64,000 nucleotides of DNA from Halocynthiibacter namhaensis (GTDB taxonomy: Bacteria; Pseudomonadota; Alphaproteobacteria; Rhodobacterales; Rhodobacteraceae), in the NCBI RefSeq assembly GCF_000812685.1, contig NZ_JWIF01000064.1, positions 1-64,000 on the forward strand, written 5' to 3'. The notes below the pieces were generated by a model. It was not told the DNA's origin and made no database searches. It was given only the letters and a program-made list of their open reading frames with translations. Position numbers and translations under genes: made by a program. Below are positions 45,796 to 54,360 of this stretch, in pieces (the stretch's first letter is position 1; each line of letters begins with the position of its first letter).

Positions 45796-48521
45796 GCGGA
45801 TAGCACTCCGGTTTGGATCAGATCCGTGATGGTTTCATCAAATTTATCAAGTGCTTCGGTGATTATGTCAGGCGTGTGCATCGAAGAGGTCACACAAGAC
45901 GTGAACGACATGAAATCAACGCCACGCTGTAGCAAACCTTCGCGCAGACCATTGACCAGTGCCGGATCAACCGTGCGAATTTCAGCGGCACTTAGCCCGG
46001 CAATAGACAGGCCACCAAAGTACAAATGACAGGTTGAGCTGTCCCCATAAGCCAGAGCCGACACCCCATGTCTGGTGAAGCAGTCATTGAAACCTTCGCG
46101 CAAAACCTGTGCCATTGCATCGGCATGGGCTTGTTCCTTGCCGGATGACAAAAGCTCCATTGCGGCAATCGCACCCGCCGCCACAATGGGGGCCGCGTTA
46201 AACGTGCCTTTATGGCTGACGGGCGGGGCATATCCGCCTTTTGGCTTGCCAGGGTCAAGCAGTTCCATGATCTCACGACGCCCGCAAATCGCACCACCTG
46301 GCAGGCCGCCAGTGACGACTTTTGCAAGCGTGGTCAAATCGGGCATGACATCTTCAATCGCTTGCCGCCCACCAGGTGACCAACGGAAACCTGTGATCAC
46401 CTCATCAAAAATCAAAACTTTATTCAACTTGGTCGCAAGCGCACGAATACCCTGCAAAAAACCATCGGGCAGTGGCACAGAACCGTAATTCGCGCCAGAG
46501 GCTTCCACAAAAATCGTACCTATTTCGCTGTCCTGAGACAGGAGGTTTTCGATGGCATCCAGCGCAGGGGGTGCAACCACAGTCAGATCAGTGATCGCTT
46601 TTGGAACCCCAAGGGAAGGCGGCAGGTCCGCACCAGGTTTTGAGCCTTTCAACAGCATGTCATGCCAGCCGTGGAAATGACCATCAATGCGCAACACTTT
46701 ATCCTTGCCCGAATAGGCCCGGCCAAGACGCAGCGCCAACATCGTGCTTTCTGTGCCAGACCCAGTGAACCGCACAAGCTCCGCGCTTGGGATCAGCTTG
46801 CCAATCCATTCCGCCCATTCAATTTCCAATGCGTGGCAGTCGCCCGTGTAGGGCGTTTTTGTCAGTTGTCGCGCAACGGCTTCCATCACCTCTGGGCGGG
46901 AATTGCCCAGCAATTGACTGGCCGCACCAAGCTTGAAATCAATATATCGCTTGCCTTCCACATCCCATTTTTCCGCCCCCAAGGCGCGTTCAATATACAC
47001 CGGATGACCGGGTCGATATCGCAACTCATGGCTGACGCCACCAGGCATAATGTGTTGGGCCCGCGTGTTAAGTGATTGGTTCGTCTGCATGGCCTGTCCT
47101 AATGATAAAATGATGGATTTCGTCGCGCAATAAGCGGCCAGCCCGGCCAGCCCTTTTTCGCGCCCGATGCCGCTTTCGCCCATGCCCCCAAAAGGCACGG
47201 TATCGCCCCCCTTTAGGAAACCGTTTACGAAAACCTGCCCCGCTTTCGCACGCCGCGCAAACCTCATGGCTTTGGTGGCGTCGCGCGTGTAAATCCCGGC
47301 TACCAAGCCGAAATCTGTGCCATTAGCCAGGCTCAACGCATGATCTGCATCGTCGCAAATTTGTGTACAAAGCACGGGACCGAAGACTTCGTTTTGCAGG
47401 ATTTCAGCATCAGCAGGGACGTTGGTGAATATCGTGGGGGCATAGAAATATCCACCATCGGAACCTAACCGATATCCCCCCGTCACACATGTTAAGCCCG
47501 CAGATTTCGCCCGCGTCACAAACCCATCCACGCGGGAAAGTAGCGCCTCAGAAATCAAGGGGCCAAGATCGGGATCATCGAGCCCATGACCAGAAACCAT
47601 GGCCTCGGCCTTCGCAATAATGCGCGCCACCAAATTATCGTGTATTGCCGTCTCACAAATCAACCGAGACCCCGCCGCACAAACTTGCCCAGCATTAAAG
47701 AATATTCCGCGAACAATGTCCTCTGTCGCCAGATCAATATCCGCATCACCCAACACCACAATCGGGGATTTTCCGCCCAATTCCAATGTCATACTGGCAA
47801 TGGGCACAGAGGCCGCACGCATAATTTTTCGTCCCGTCGCGGTTGATCCGGTGAAGGTAATATGGTCGCCAACATCAGAACCACCACAAACCACGTTGAA
47901 GACACCCGCAGGAACGCCGGCTTGCGTCGCCAAATCCGCTGTGATCAAGGCGGACAATGGCGTGAGTTCGGACGGTTTCACCACCGCAACCGCCCCCACT
48001 GCAAGCGCTGGTGCAAGTCCACGCGCCAAGGTGGAAATCGGGTAATTCCACGGTAAGATATGCGCGGTCACCCCGATAGGTTCATGCAATGTCATCGCAG
48101 TTTGATCCCGCCCCAGCGGGATGGTTTCACCGTTCAACTTGTCACAACACCCCGCATAAAAACGGAAATACTCAGCTGCGCGCAAAACATCACGACGTGC
48201 CTGCGACAAAGGTTTGCCAACGTTCAGAGATTCAACTGCCGCCAATTGGTCAACCTGCGCCTCAATCAAAAGGGCCAGCTCTGTCAAAATCCGCGCACGT
48301 GCCCCGGGCATAACATCCGCCCAGCCCTGAAGCGAAGCCCTCGCAGTCGCCACAGCCTGATCAATCTGCCCCAAATCCGCGTCGCGTTTTTTTGTAAAAA
48401 CTAACGCCGTAGCAGGATCAATCAATGATCGCACAGGCCCCGCACCAACCGCAGCTTTTCCATCCAGAAAAAGATCCGCAATAACAGCTAATCCAGCTGG
48501 ATATTTTGGGTGAGAAATCAT
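45792..48521 (-). CDS. aldehyde dehydrogenase-class III aminotransferase fusion protein
   Basis: One continuous frame of 909 codons. Residues 1-477 are a full-length NAD-type aldehyde dehydrogenase: PWNYPIS, FTGSTATGRKI, the glutamate in ELGGKSP, catalytic C281 in GQVCAAG, and EVFGPVL. Residues 478-909 are a HemL-like class III aminotransferase: PGGVSHELRYRPG, GSGTESTMLALRLGRA, FDEVITGFR and PLP-binding K734 in LAKVVTGG. The junction reads ILSLGQAMQTNQS. The ATG of MQTNQ (47090) has AGGA 6 nt upstream, so the aminotransferase may also be made alone. Together they would turn an amine into an aldehyde and then an acid. Overlaps of 4 bp on both sides fix it in the operon. The substrate is unknown; a frameshift or lost stop between two ancestral genes is the probable origin. 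Confidence 0.85.
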   Translation of the reverse strand: MISHPKYPAGLAVIADLFLDGKAAVGAGPVRSLIDPATALVFTKKRDADLGQIDQAVATARASLQGWADVMPGARARILTELALLIEAQVDQLAAVESLNVGKPLSQARRDVLRAAEYFRFYAGCCDKLNGETIPLGRDQTAMTLHEPIGVTAHILPWNYPISTLARGLAPALAVGAVAVVKPSELTPLSALITADLATQAGVPAGVFNVVCGGSDVGDHITFTGSTATGRKIMRAASVPIASMTLELGGKSPIVVLGDADIDLATEDIVRGIFFNAGQVCAAGSRLICETAIHDNLVARIIAKAEAMVSGHGLDDPDLGPLISEALLSRVDGFVTRAKSAGLTCVTGGYRLGSDGGYFYAPTIFTNVPADAEILQNEVFGPVLCTQICDDADHALSLANGTDFGLVAGIYTRDATKAMRFARRAKAGQVFVNGFLKGGDTVPFGGMGESGIGREKGLAGLAAYCATKSIILSLGQAMQTNQSLNTRAQHIMPGGVSHELRYRPGHPVYIERALGAEKWDVEGKRYIDFKLGAASQLLGNSRPEVMEAVARQLTKTPYTGDCHALEIEWAEWIGKLIPSAELVRFTGSGTESTMLALRLGRAYSGKDKVLRIDGHFHGWHDMLLKGSKPGADLPPSLGVPKAITDLTVVAPPALDAIENLLSQDSEIGTIFVEASGANYGSVPLPDGFLQGIRALATKLNKVLIFDEVITGFRWSPGGRQAIEDVMPDLTTLAKVVTGGLPGGAICGRREIMELLDPGKPKGGYAPPVSHKGTFNAAPIVAAGAIAAMELLSSGKEQAHADAMAQVLREGFNDCFTRHGVSALAYGDSSTCHLYFGGLSIAGLSAAEIRTVDPALVNGLREGLLQRGVDFMSFTSCVTSSMHTPDIITEALDKFDETITDLIQTGVLSA

Positions 48522-50053
48522 CCCGATCTCGAAATTTGATCGCGTGTCAGGTATATATTGAACTTCTCACGCAATTCGCGGTCTTTCTCATCAGAAATAT
48601 GCGTTGGGAAATGGGTTGCCAGCAGTTCACGCGTCTTATCACGGGCGACATCGCCAATGGGTTTTGACCCGCCCGCTTCCCATTCGCGCGGCGTACGTCG
48701 ATCGCCCAAATGTGGATAGAAGTAATCGGTTTTCATCCGGCTAAACGTATGGCGATGGCCCAGATAATGCCCCTCGCCTTTACACACCTCCGCGATGACT
48801 TCCGCCCCGATATTTTCTGCGTTCACCTCAATCCCGCGCACAGAACGCAAGATGTTTCCCAGCATGTCATTGTCCACCACATAGGCCGCATGCGACACAC
48901 CCAAAAGGCTGGCTTGCATACCACAAGCTTGTGTTATCAAGTTGGATCCCGCATGCGCCGCCGATGATACAGCAAGGTTTTTCTCACTACCAAATTGTGC
49001 ATCCAGCGCCTTAGAATCGGTAATCCCCGCAATTGAGGTCGTCGGTAAATCGTAAAACCGTCCCATCTGCGCAGCCCCTGCCATCAAGATCGCTTGCTCA
49101 CCGCTGCCGGCACACATTGACCCCGTCCGCAGATCCGCAACAAGCGGTTTCGGCCCAAAAATGGCGGCAACATTTGGATCAACAAGTCGGGCAAAGACAA
49201 GCCCCGCCAAGGTTTCGGCCACGGCCTGCGTTAAGGACCCCGCAATCGTCGCAGGGCTGGTCGCACCCGCCTGACCCGCCGAAATCAATTGCACAGGAAA
49301 TCCTGCCAAAACAGCGGCTTCCAATGTGTCCAAGGCTTCTTCAGCGAAACGCATCGGCGGCACCACATGGCAGACCATCACAGTCAAAAATGGCTTGGCG
49401 CGGAAGGTGTCTTCGCTGCCCGCAAGCGTGTAACATAGATCCGCCAATTGCGCCAAATTCTCGGGCTCTGACACAGACACCGACACATGTTTTGACGTGC
49501 CCATCAAGCAGGCATAGGCCGTGTTCAAATCCATGTCCGCCACGTTTTCAATGTCGCGTGCCACGATGGATCGGCTGAAATGATGGATGTTTTCCATCGC
49601 ATCACAAATCCGCGCCGCGTCATACAGATCCTGCAATGTGCCATCGCGGTAATGACCGTCTTCAAGGTCAAAAACCCCAGGCGCGCCACCGCCGGAACTC
49701 ATGTGAACACGCTTGCCCGAAATGTCGAGATTGTTCACTGGGTCCTGCCCATAAAGTACCAGATCTCGTCGCGCTTCGCGGATGGTTTTTTCGACCAAAT
49801 CACGTGGAAACAGCAAGCGTTTTTCATCGGTATAAGCACCACCCGCAGCACAAACCATTTTAATCATCGACGGTGTTGCTTGCGATAGACCAAGCGTTTC
49901 CAGCAGCATCAAAACTGCCTCATTCACCTCAATTTCATCGCTGTCACTTAATGGACGAAACGCGCCCCCCTCGACGCCAGGCCAAACCGGTGGCGCAAGC
50001 ACTTCGGCTTCAGCATCACCATTGCGGGACCGTCTACGGGATCGTTTCGCCAT
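48518..50053 (-). CDS. MttB-family (trimethylamine methyltransferase-like) protein, non-pyrrolysine
   Basis: A 511-residue member of the MttB superfamily, which transfers methyl groups from quaternary or tertiary amines to a corrinoid protein. The frame is open throughout without an in-frame amber codon, so it lacks the pyrrolysine of true trimethylamine methyltransferases, as in glycine betaine-type MtgB. The basic N-terminus (MAKRSRRRSRNGDAEAE) and a C-terminal HFPTHISDEKDRELREKF are usual for marine alphaproteobacterial members. ATG at 50053 with GGA 9 nt upstream is preferred over 50083. It is first in the operon, 4 bp overlap with the fusion gene, and divergent from a LysR gene. No corrinoid protein gene is nearby. 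The substrate is unknown. Confidence 0.85.
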   Translation of the reverse strand: MAKRSRRRSRNGDAEAEVLAPPVWPGVEGGAFRPLSDSDEIEVNEAVLMLLETLGLSQATPSMIKMVCAAGGAYTDEKRLLFPRDLVEKTIREARRDLVLYGQDPVNNLDISGKRVHMSSGGGAPGVFDLEDGHYRDGTLQDLYDAARICDAMENIHHFSRSIVARDIENVADMDLNTAYACLMGTSKHVSVSVSEPENLAQLADLCYTLAGSEDTFRAKPFLTVMVCHVVPPMRFAEEALDTLEAAVLAGFPVQLISAGQAGATSPATIAGSLTQAVAETLAGLVFARLVDPNVAAIFGPKPLVADLRTGSMCAGSGEQAILMAGAAQMGRFYDLPTTSIAGITDSKALDAQFGSEKNLAVSSAAHAGSNLITQACGMQASLLGVSHAAYVVDNDMLGNILRSVRGIEVNAENIGAEVIAEVCKGEGHYLGHRHTFSRMKTDYFYPHLGDRRTPREWEAGGSKPIGDVARDKTRELLATHFPTHISDEKDRELREKFNIYLTRDQISRSG

Positions 50054-50163
50054 CTGAAGTATTCCGACATGATTTCTGTTCATCTTAGATTACGTGCGAT
50101 TTTCCCTTATTTCAAAAATATGTTTCTCTTGTAAAAGATGAAAAATAATCATCTATGTAACAC

Positions 50164-51066
50164 ATGAAACCCTTACCCTCTCTACCATCACTAAAAGCTT
50201 TCGAAGCGGCTGCACGTCTTGGCAGCTTTCAAGCCGCCGCCGCGTCAATCAACGTTTCGCCGACAGCGATCAGCCACCACATCAGAGGATTGGAGGCCGC
50301 CTTAAACGTTAAATTATTCAGCCGTTCCGCCCGCCAAGTGCGCCTAACCGACGAAGGACAAACTTTGTCAGACGGCGTATCAAAAGCCTTTCGCATCCTG
50401 GAAACATCGGTGAATGCAGTGGCTGACAAAGGCGCGCAATCCAAAGTACGCATTGCCATGGGGCCCAGCATCGCATCCCGTTGGCTCATGCCTAGATTCG
50501 CGGCGTTTTGCGAAGCATTCCCTGAAACCGTGCTGGAACTTGTGCAAACCCCCTTGCTGGTTTCACCGCAAAATGTGGACGCCGATATTTTCATCACATG
50601 GGGCGATGGCAGCATTCCAGGTATGGTATCTGATCCATTGATCCGCGTGAAAGCCGCCCCGGTTGCCAGCCCTGATTTCCTGAAAAAGCACGGCCACCCC
50701 ACCGCACCTCATGACCTGCAAGGTTATCCGTTGGTTCATCAGCGCGACACTCTAGGTTGGAATGCTTGGTTCCTACATCACGGCATTCACTTGGATACCC
50801 CTCTCACTGGTTCTGTGATTGAAGACACAAACGTTGTCTTACAGGCCGCATTGGCCGGGCAAGGTGTTGTTATGGGATGGCTTCCTCTTATAAATGAAGA
50901 ATTGCGGGCGGGCCGTCTTGTGCAATTATATGCCGCCATCCCAAGCGAAAACCGCGCCTATTATTTGGTCCGTCGCAAATCCCCATCAAACGCCTCATTG
51001 ACCCGTGAAATCTGCGATTGGCTTTTAGAACAAGCGCAGATTCTGGGGCGTAGCGCGGAACCTTAG
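50164..51066 (+). CDS. LysR-family transcriptional regulator (GcvA-like)
   Basis: A 300-residue regulator with an N-terminal winged helix-turn-helix (SLKAFEAAARLGSFQAAAASINVSPTAISHHIRGLE, residues about 8-45) and a C-terminal periplasmic-binding-like effector domain. The PSLKAFEAAAR start is typical of the GcvA subgroup. It is divergent from the MttB-like gene with 110 bp between start codons, an AT-rich region where LysR-type operators (T-N11-A) would lie. It most probably controls the demethylation operon in response to its amine substrate or a product. The effector is inferred. Confidence 0.9.
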   Translation: MKPLPSLPSLKAFEAAARLGSFQAAAASINVSPTAISHHIRGLEAALNVKLFSRSARQVRLTDEGQTLSDGVSKAFRILETSVNAVADKGAQSKVRIAMGPSIASRWLMPRFAAFCEAFPETVLELVQTPLLVSPQNVDADIFITWGDGSIPGMVSDPLIRVKAAPVASPDFLKKHGHPTAPHDLQGYPLVHQRDTLGWNAWFLHHGIHLDTPLTGSVIEDTNVVLQAALAGQGVVMGWLPLINEELRAGRLVQLYAAIPSENRAYYLVRRKSPSNASLTREICDWLLEQAQILGRSAEP

Positions 51067-51433
51067 GCCCTGTTGCGGCATCCCTTCGCATGCCACTCAC
51101 AAACGATCCAAGCAACAACGTCGTTGTAATGCACGTTTTGTCGCTTTGAGAGATTACAGAACTATATATATCATCGCAAATTGGCAGCCTTTGGGATTAA
51201 TCCAGTATTGTCCGATATTTGCATGAAGACCAAACCGGCCCGAACGTGTGATCTCGGCCAAAATAACAGGTTTTCCAACATCGTTATCTTTGGCAATGGA
51301 ACGACGGGATTAGCTAGCGATGGACCGCGATTGGATGTTTGCATATTAAGTTTTTTGCCGAAAGAGGGATGTCAGAGCTTAGTAGAAACGCGAAATGCAC
51401 GGCGGGCTCTGGACTTTGCGGTATCTCTATTCG
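51067..51433. other. intergenic region between the LysR gene and cobS
   Basis: Convergent gap of 367 bp. A plus-strand open frame (51181-51531) runs into cobS antisense and has no ribosome binding site or family features, so it is not called. No clear terminator or repeat is seen. Confidence 0.5.
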
Positions 51434-52213
51434 CTAAATCAATACGACAACTAATGTCAGCCATCCCGTCATTTCAGCCAGTTGCTGGGTTGCGCCTAAT
51501 ACGTCGCCGGTTTGGCCTGAAATTTGTTTGATGACCACGCGTGACAGCAGGAAGGTTGAGATGCCCATTGTTACAGTGACTGTAAGTGCGGTTAGGATGT
51601 TTGTGGCGCAGGCAAATATGATGAAGGCAATCAAAAGGCAATAAATGGTTTGGCGTGCCGTGACTTCTGAAGCATGGGCACCTTGGCCGTTTGTGCGGGC
51701 CGGAGGCACGAGCCAGAGTACGGGAACCATGAAGCTGCGACTGGCGGCGGACAGGCCGATACAGGCCATGAGGGTGATCCAAGGATCGGCAAAAGCAGCC
51801 ATCGCGCTGATGCGCAGCCCGATTGTCAGAATCATAGCGGCGGCACCGTAGCTGCCGAGGCGGCTGTCGCGCATGATCTCAAGTTTTTTCTCGACGCTGC
51901 TTCCGCCACCAAGCCCATCAGCAAGATCAGCAAGCCCATCTTCATGCATGGCCCCGGTCAACATAAGCGACACGGCAAGCGCTACGAAAGCGGACAGAAT
52001 GGGGGGCAACCCAATGCAGGTGGCGACCAGATAGGTGCCGCCAGTCATCAACCCAATAAATGCACCAATGATTGGCCATGCCCAGGTGCTGGCAGGAAGT
52101 GTCGGAACCACCCCTGTGATGCTACGCATCGGCAGACGTGTCAGCAGCATAATACCAAGTTTGAATTGATCACGCCGGGTCTCGGCCCAAGTTGCCCAGG
52201 ACGCCGATGTCAT
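51434..52213 (-). CDS. cobS: adenosylcobinamide-GDP ribazoletransferase (cobalamin synthase)
   Basis: Integral membrane enzyme of 259 residues that joins adenosylcobinamide-GDP to alpha-ribazole (phosphate), the last assembly step of cobalamin. The metal-binding motif HEDGLADLADGLGGG (near residue 90) is diagnostic, with several hydrophobic helices around it. It is the last gene of the leftward cobU-cobT-cobS unit, overlapping cobT by 4 bp. It should not be confused with the cobaltochelatase CobS of aerobic nomenclature (CobV is another name for this enzyme). Confidence 0.93.
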   Translation of the reverse strand: MTSASWATWAETRRDQFKLGIMLLTRLPMRSITGVVPTLPASTWAWPIIGAFIGLMTGGTYLVATCIGLPPILSAFVALAVSLMLTGAMHEDGLADLADGLGGGSSVEKKLEIMRDSRLGSYGAAAMILTIGLRISAMAAFADPWITLMACIGLSAASRSFMVPVLWLVPPARTNGQGAHASEVTARQTIYCLLIAFIIFACATNILTALTVTVTMGISTFLLSRVVIKQISGQTGDVLGATQQLAEMTGWLTLVVVLI

Positions 52214-53235
52214 GCGTCCGACACGCCCGCTTCGCCAAAGGTTGCCATGCCATTGTGGCAGGCCAATGCGGATCGAATGATGCCAAGCGCCAAAGCGGCA
52301 CCGGACCCTTCACCAAGCCGCATGTCAAATTCGAGAATTGGCGTCTTGCTGATCGCATCTAGCAGCAGCTTGTGTCCGGGTTCGGCGCTGGCATGGCCAA
52401 CAAGGCAGTGATCAAGCAGTTTTGGATCAACGCCATATAAAACCGCTGCCGCAGCTGTGCAGATATAGCCGTCCAGAACGACGGGGATGTTATGGGCGCG
52501 GGCTGCAAGAATGGCACCACAAATCGCCGCCTGTTCACGTCCACCAAAAGCGCCAAGCTGGGCCATTGCATCGCCTTGCAGGTCTTTGTGGCGTGCCAAA
52601 CCGTTCTCAATGACGGCGACCTTGCGGGCAATACCATCGGCGTCAGAACCGGTGCCGGGTCCGACCCAATCAGCGACGTTCCCCCCAAATATGGCGGTGG
52701 CCAAAGCGGCGGCAACGGTTGAATTTCCAATGCCCATTTCCCCCAACAGCAAGATGTCGGTGGAGGGTTGCACAGCGGCTGCCCCTTGGTTCAAGGCTGC
52801 CAGCAATTCATCGGGTGTCAGGGCGACACCGGTGGTGAAATCTTGGGTTGGCGTTTCAAGGTCAAGTGCGACAACGGATAGCTCTGCGCCATTGGCTTTG
52901 CACAATTGGTTGATCGCGGCACCGCCCGCTTGGAAGTTTCCGACCATTTGTGCGGTCACTTCTTGGGGGTAGGGATTTACGCCTTGCGCGCAGACGCCGT
53001 GATTTCCTGCGAACACAACGGCTTGCGCCTTGTGGATTTCAGGCATCGCTGTGCCATGCCAGCCCGCGATAAATTCGGCGATCTGTTCCAGTTTCCCCAA
53101 AGACCCTGGGGGTTTTGTTAAGGTGTTCTGCCGCGCGCGTGCCGCGTCTGCTGCTGTGACATTCAGCGCGGGCAAGGTTGAGGCCGCGGTTCTTACATCA
53201 TCAAGGGAGTGGATTTTATACAGCGCGTCAGACAT
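52210..53235 (-). CDS. cobT: nicotinate-nucleotide-dimethylbenzimidazole phosphoribosyltransferase
   Basis: Activates dimethylbenzimidazole to alpha-ribazole phosphate for the lower ligand of B12. The 341-residue length is typical. Family stretches: TKPPGSLGKLEQIAEFIAGW, GEMGIGNSTVAAAL and the C-terminal RLGEGSGAALAL holding the catalytic glutamate. It directly abuts cobU and overlaps cobS by 4 bp. The dimethylbenzimidazole would come from BluB encoded at 56301. CobU is the alternative name in aerobic-pathway nomenclature. Confidence 0.95.
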   Translation of the reverse strand: MSDALYKIHSLDDVRTAASTLPALNVTAADAARARQNTLTKPPGSLGKLEQIAEFIAGWHGTAMPEIHKAQAVVFAGNHGVCAQGVNPYPQEVTAQMVGNFQAGGAAINQLCKANGAELSVVALDLETPTQDFTTGVALTPDELLAALNQGAAAVQPSTDILLLGEMGIGNSTVAAALATAIFGGNVADWVGPGTGSDADGIARKVAVIENGLARHKDLQGDAMAQLGAFGGREQAAICGAILAARAHNIPVVLDGYICTAAAAVLYGVDPKLLDHCLVGHASAEPGHKLLLDAISKTPILEFDMRLGEGSGAALALGIIRSALACHNGMATFGEAGVSDA

Positions 53236-53742
53236 TTATTTCACTTTCATTTCGATGCCGGAAACGACAAGGGAAACCTCATCCGATCGGGCTGCAATTC
53301 GTTGGTTTAACAGCCCGGCGGCATCCCGGAACTGTCGCGCAAGTTTGTTGTCTGGCACAATGCCAAGACCGACCTCATTAGAGACGAAGACGACGGGTGA
53401 CCTAAGCGTATCAAGTGTACGCAGCAAATGATCGGTCTCTGCGGCCCAATCCATTTCGCCTAGCATCACATTCGTCAACCAAAGGGTCAAACAATCTACC
53501 AAGCGTGGGGCATCGCCATCTGTTTTTGTCAAAGTGCCGGCAAGGTCTATTGGTTCAGATATGGTTGTCCATTCTGGGCCACGGCGTGCTTGATGCAATG
53601 CAACCCGGTCTGACATCTCATCATCGCGGACCTCAGCCGTGGCGATGTAAATCGCGTGGTCCGCCAAAGCGAGCGTTTTTTGCTCTGATATGGCGCTTTT
53701 GCCGGATCGTGCGCCGCCGGTGACGAATATAATCTTGCTCAT
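53236..53742 (-). CDS. cobU: bifunctional adenosylcobinamide kinase/adenosylcobinamide-phosphate guanylyltransferase
   Basis: A 168-residue nucleotide loop assembly enzyme. The N-terminal P-loop VTGGARSGKSAISEQ, the nucleotide-binding DHAIYIATAEVRDDEM segment and LVDCLTLWLTNVM are the family hallmarks, as is VFVSNEVGLGIVPDN. The frame is open much further upstream (to 54219), but the ATG at 53742 begins the normal MSKIIFVTGGARSGKS. The added stretch would overlap the divergent phosphatase gene. It abuts cobT. CobP is the aerobic-pathway name. Confidence 0.93.
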   Translation of the reverse strand: MSKIIFVTGGARSGKSAISEQKTLALADHAIYIATAEVRDDEMSDRVALHQARRGPEWTTISEPIDLAGTLTKTDGDAPRLVDCLTLWLTNVMLGEMDWAAETDHLLRTLDTLRSPVVFVSNEVGLGIVPDNKLARQFRDAAGLLNQRIAARSDEVSLVVSGIEMKVK

Positions 53743-53793
53743 GGGGCGCTTATAAAGCAGATATATGCGCGCACGAAAGAGGAAATATACCGA

Positions 53794-54360
53794 ATGGGCC
53801 TTCTTGCATCTTCCGTACTGACATTGGTGCGCCATGCCCCTGTTGTGGGCGATGGTTGCATGTATGGGCGGCGTGATTTGGCGGCGAATTGCACAGATGT
53901 CGCGGCATTCGCGCAGGTCACGGCGATGCTGCCTACGCCCGCGCGCTTGATTGCCAGTCCCGCAATTCGCTGTATTCAAACGGCAAAAATGCTGTGGCCA
54001 AACCAGATGCCTACCCCTGCGTCCGCGCTGTGGGAACAGAATTTTGGTGATTGGGAAGGTCTTCCCTATGCGCAATTGCCCGATCTGGGTGATGTCAGTG
54101 CGACTGATCTTGCGGCGTATCGTGGTCATGGCGGCGAAAGTTTCGATGATGTCGTGGCCCGAGTATCCGCTGGTCTGCGCGACATTGCCCGTGAAGGATC
54201 CGCCACATGTGTGGTGCATGCAGGCACAATACGCGCAGCGATTGCGATGGCTGTGGGCGCGCCGGGGGCGTTGGCGTTCAGTGTGGATAATTTATCTGCA
54301 ACGCAAATCACGATTTTGCCCGATGGGGTGGCGATTAACTATGTGAACCGCAGCGCATGA
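53794..54360 (+). CDS. histidine phosphatase family protein (CobC-like alpha-ribazole phosphatase candidate)
   Basis: A 188-residue phosphoglycerate-mutase-fold phosphatase. The catalytic RHG-type motif is LVRHAPV near residue 13, IASPAIRCIQTA carries the second conserved arginine, FGDWEGLPYAQ the glutamate region, and VVHAGTIRAAI the second histidine. GAGGA precedes the ATG. Its place between cobU and a cobalamin kinase suggests dephosphorylation of alpha-ribazole phosphate or of adenosylcobalamin phosphate. That role is inferred from context. It overlaps the next gene by 4 bp. Confidence 0.8.
   Translation: MGLLASSVLTLVRHAPVVGDGCMYGRRDLAANCTDVAAFAQVTAMLPTPARLIASPAIRCIQTAKMLWPNQMPTPASALWEQNFGDWEGLPYAQLPDLGDVSATDLAAYRGHGGESFDDVVARVSAGLRDIAREGSATCVVHAGTIRAAIAMAVGAPGALAFSVDNLSATQITILPDGVAINYVNRSA

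Noticed and set aside
48518-50053. Pyrrolysine-containing trimethylamine methyltransferase
   Set aside because: The frame has no in-frame TAG before its end, and no pylBCDST genes are in the window.
51181-51531. Plus-strand open frame of 116 codons between the LysR gene and cobS
   Set aside because: No ribosome binding site, no family features, and it overlaps cobS in antisense.
53743-54219. Upstream extension of the cobU frame over the divergent phosphatase gene
   Set aside because: The cobU family N-terminus starts at 53742, and the extension is antisense to a recognised gene.
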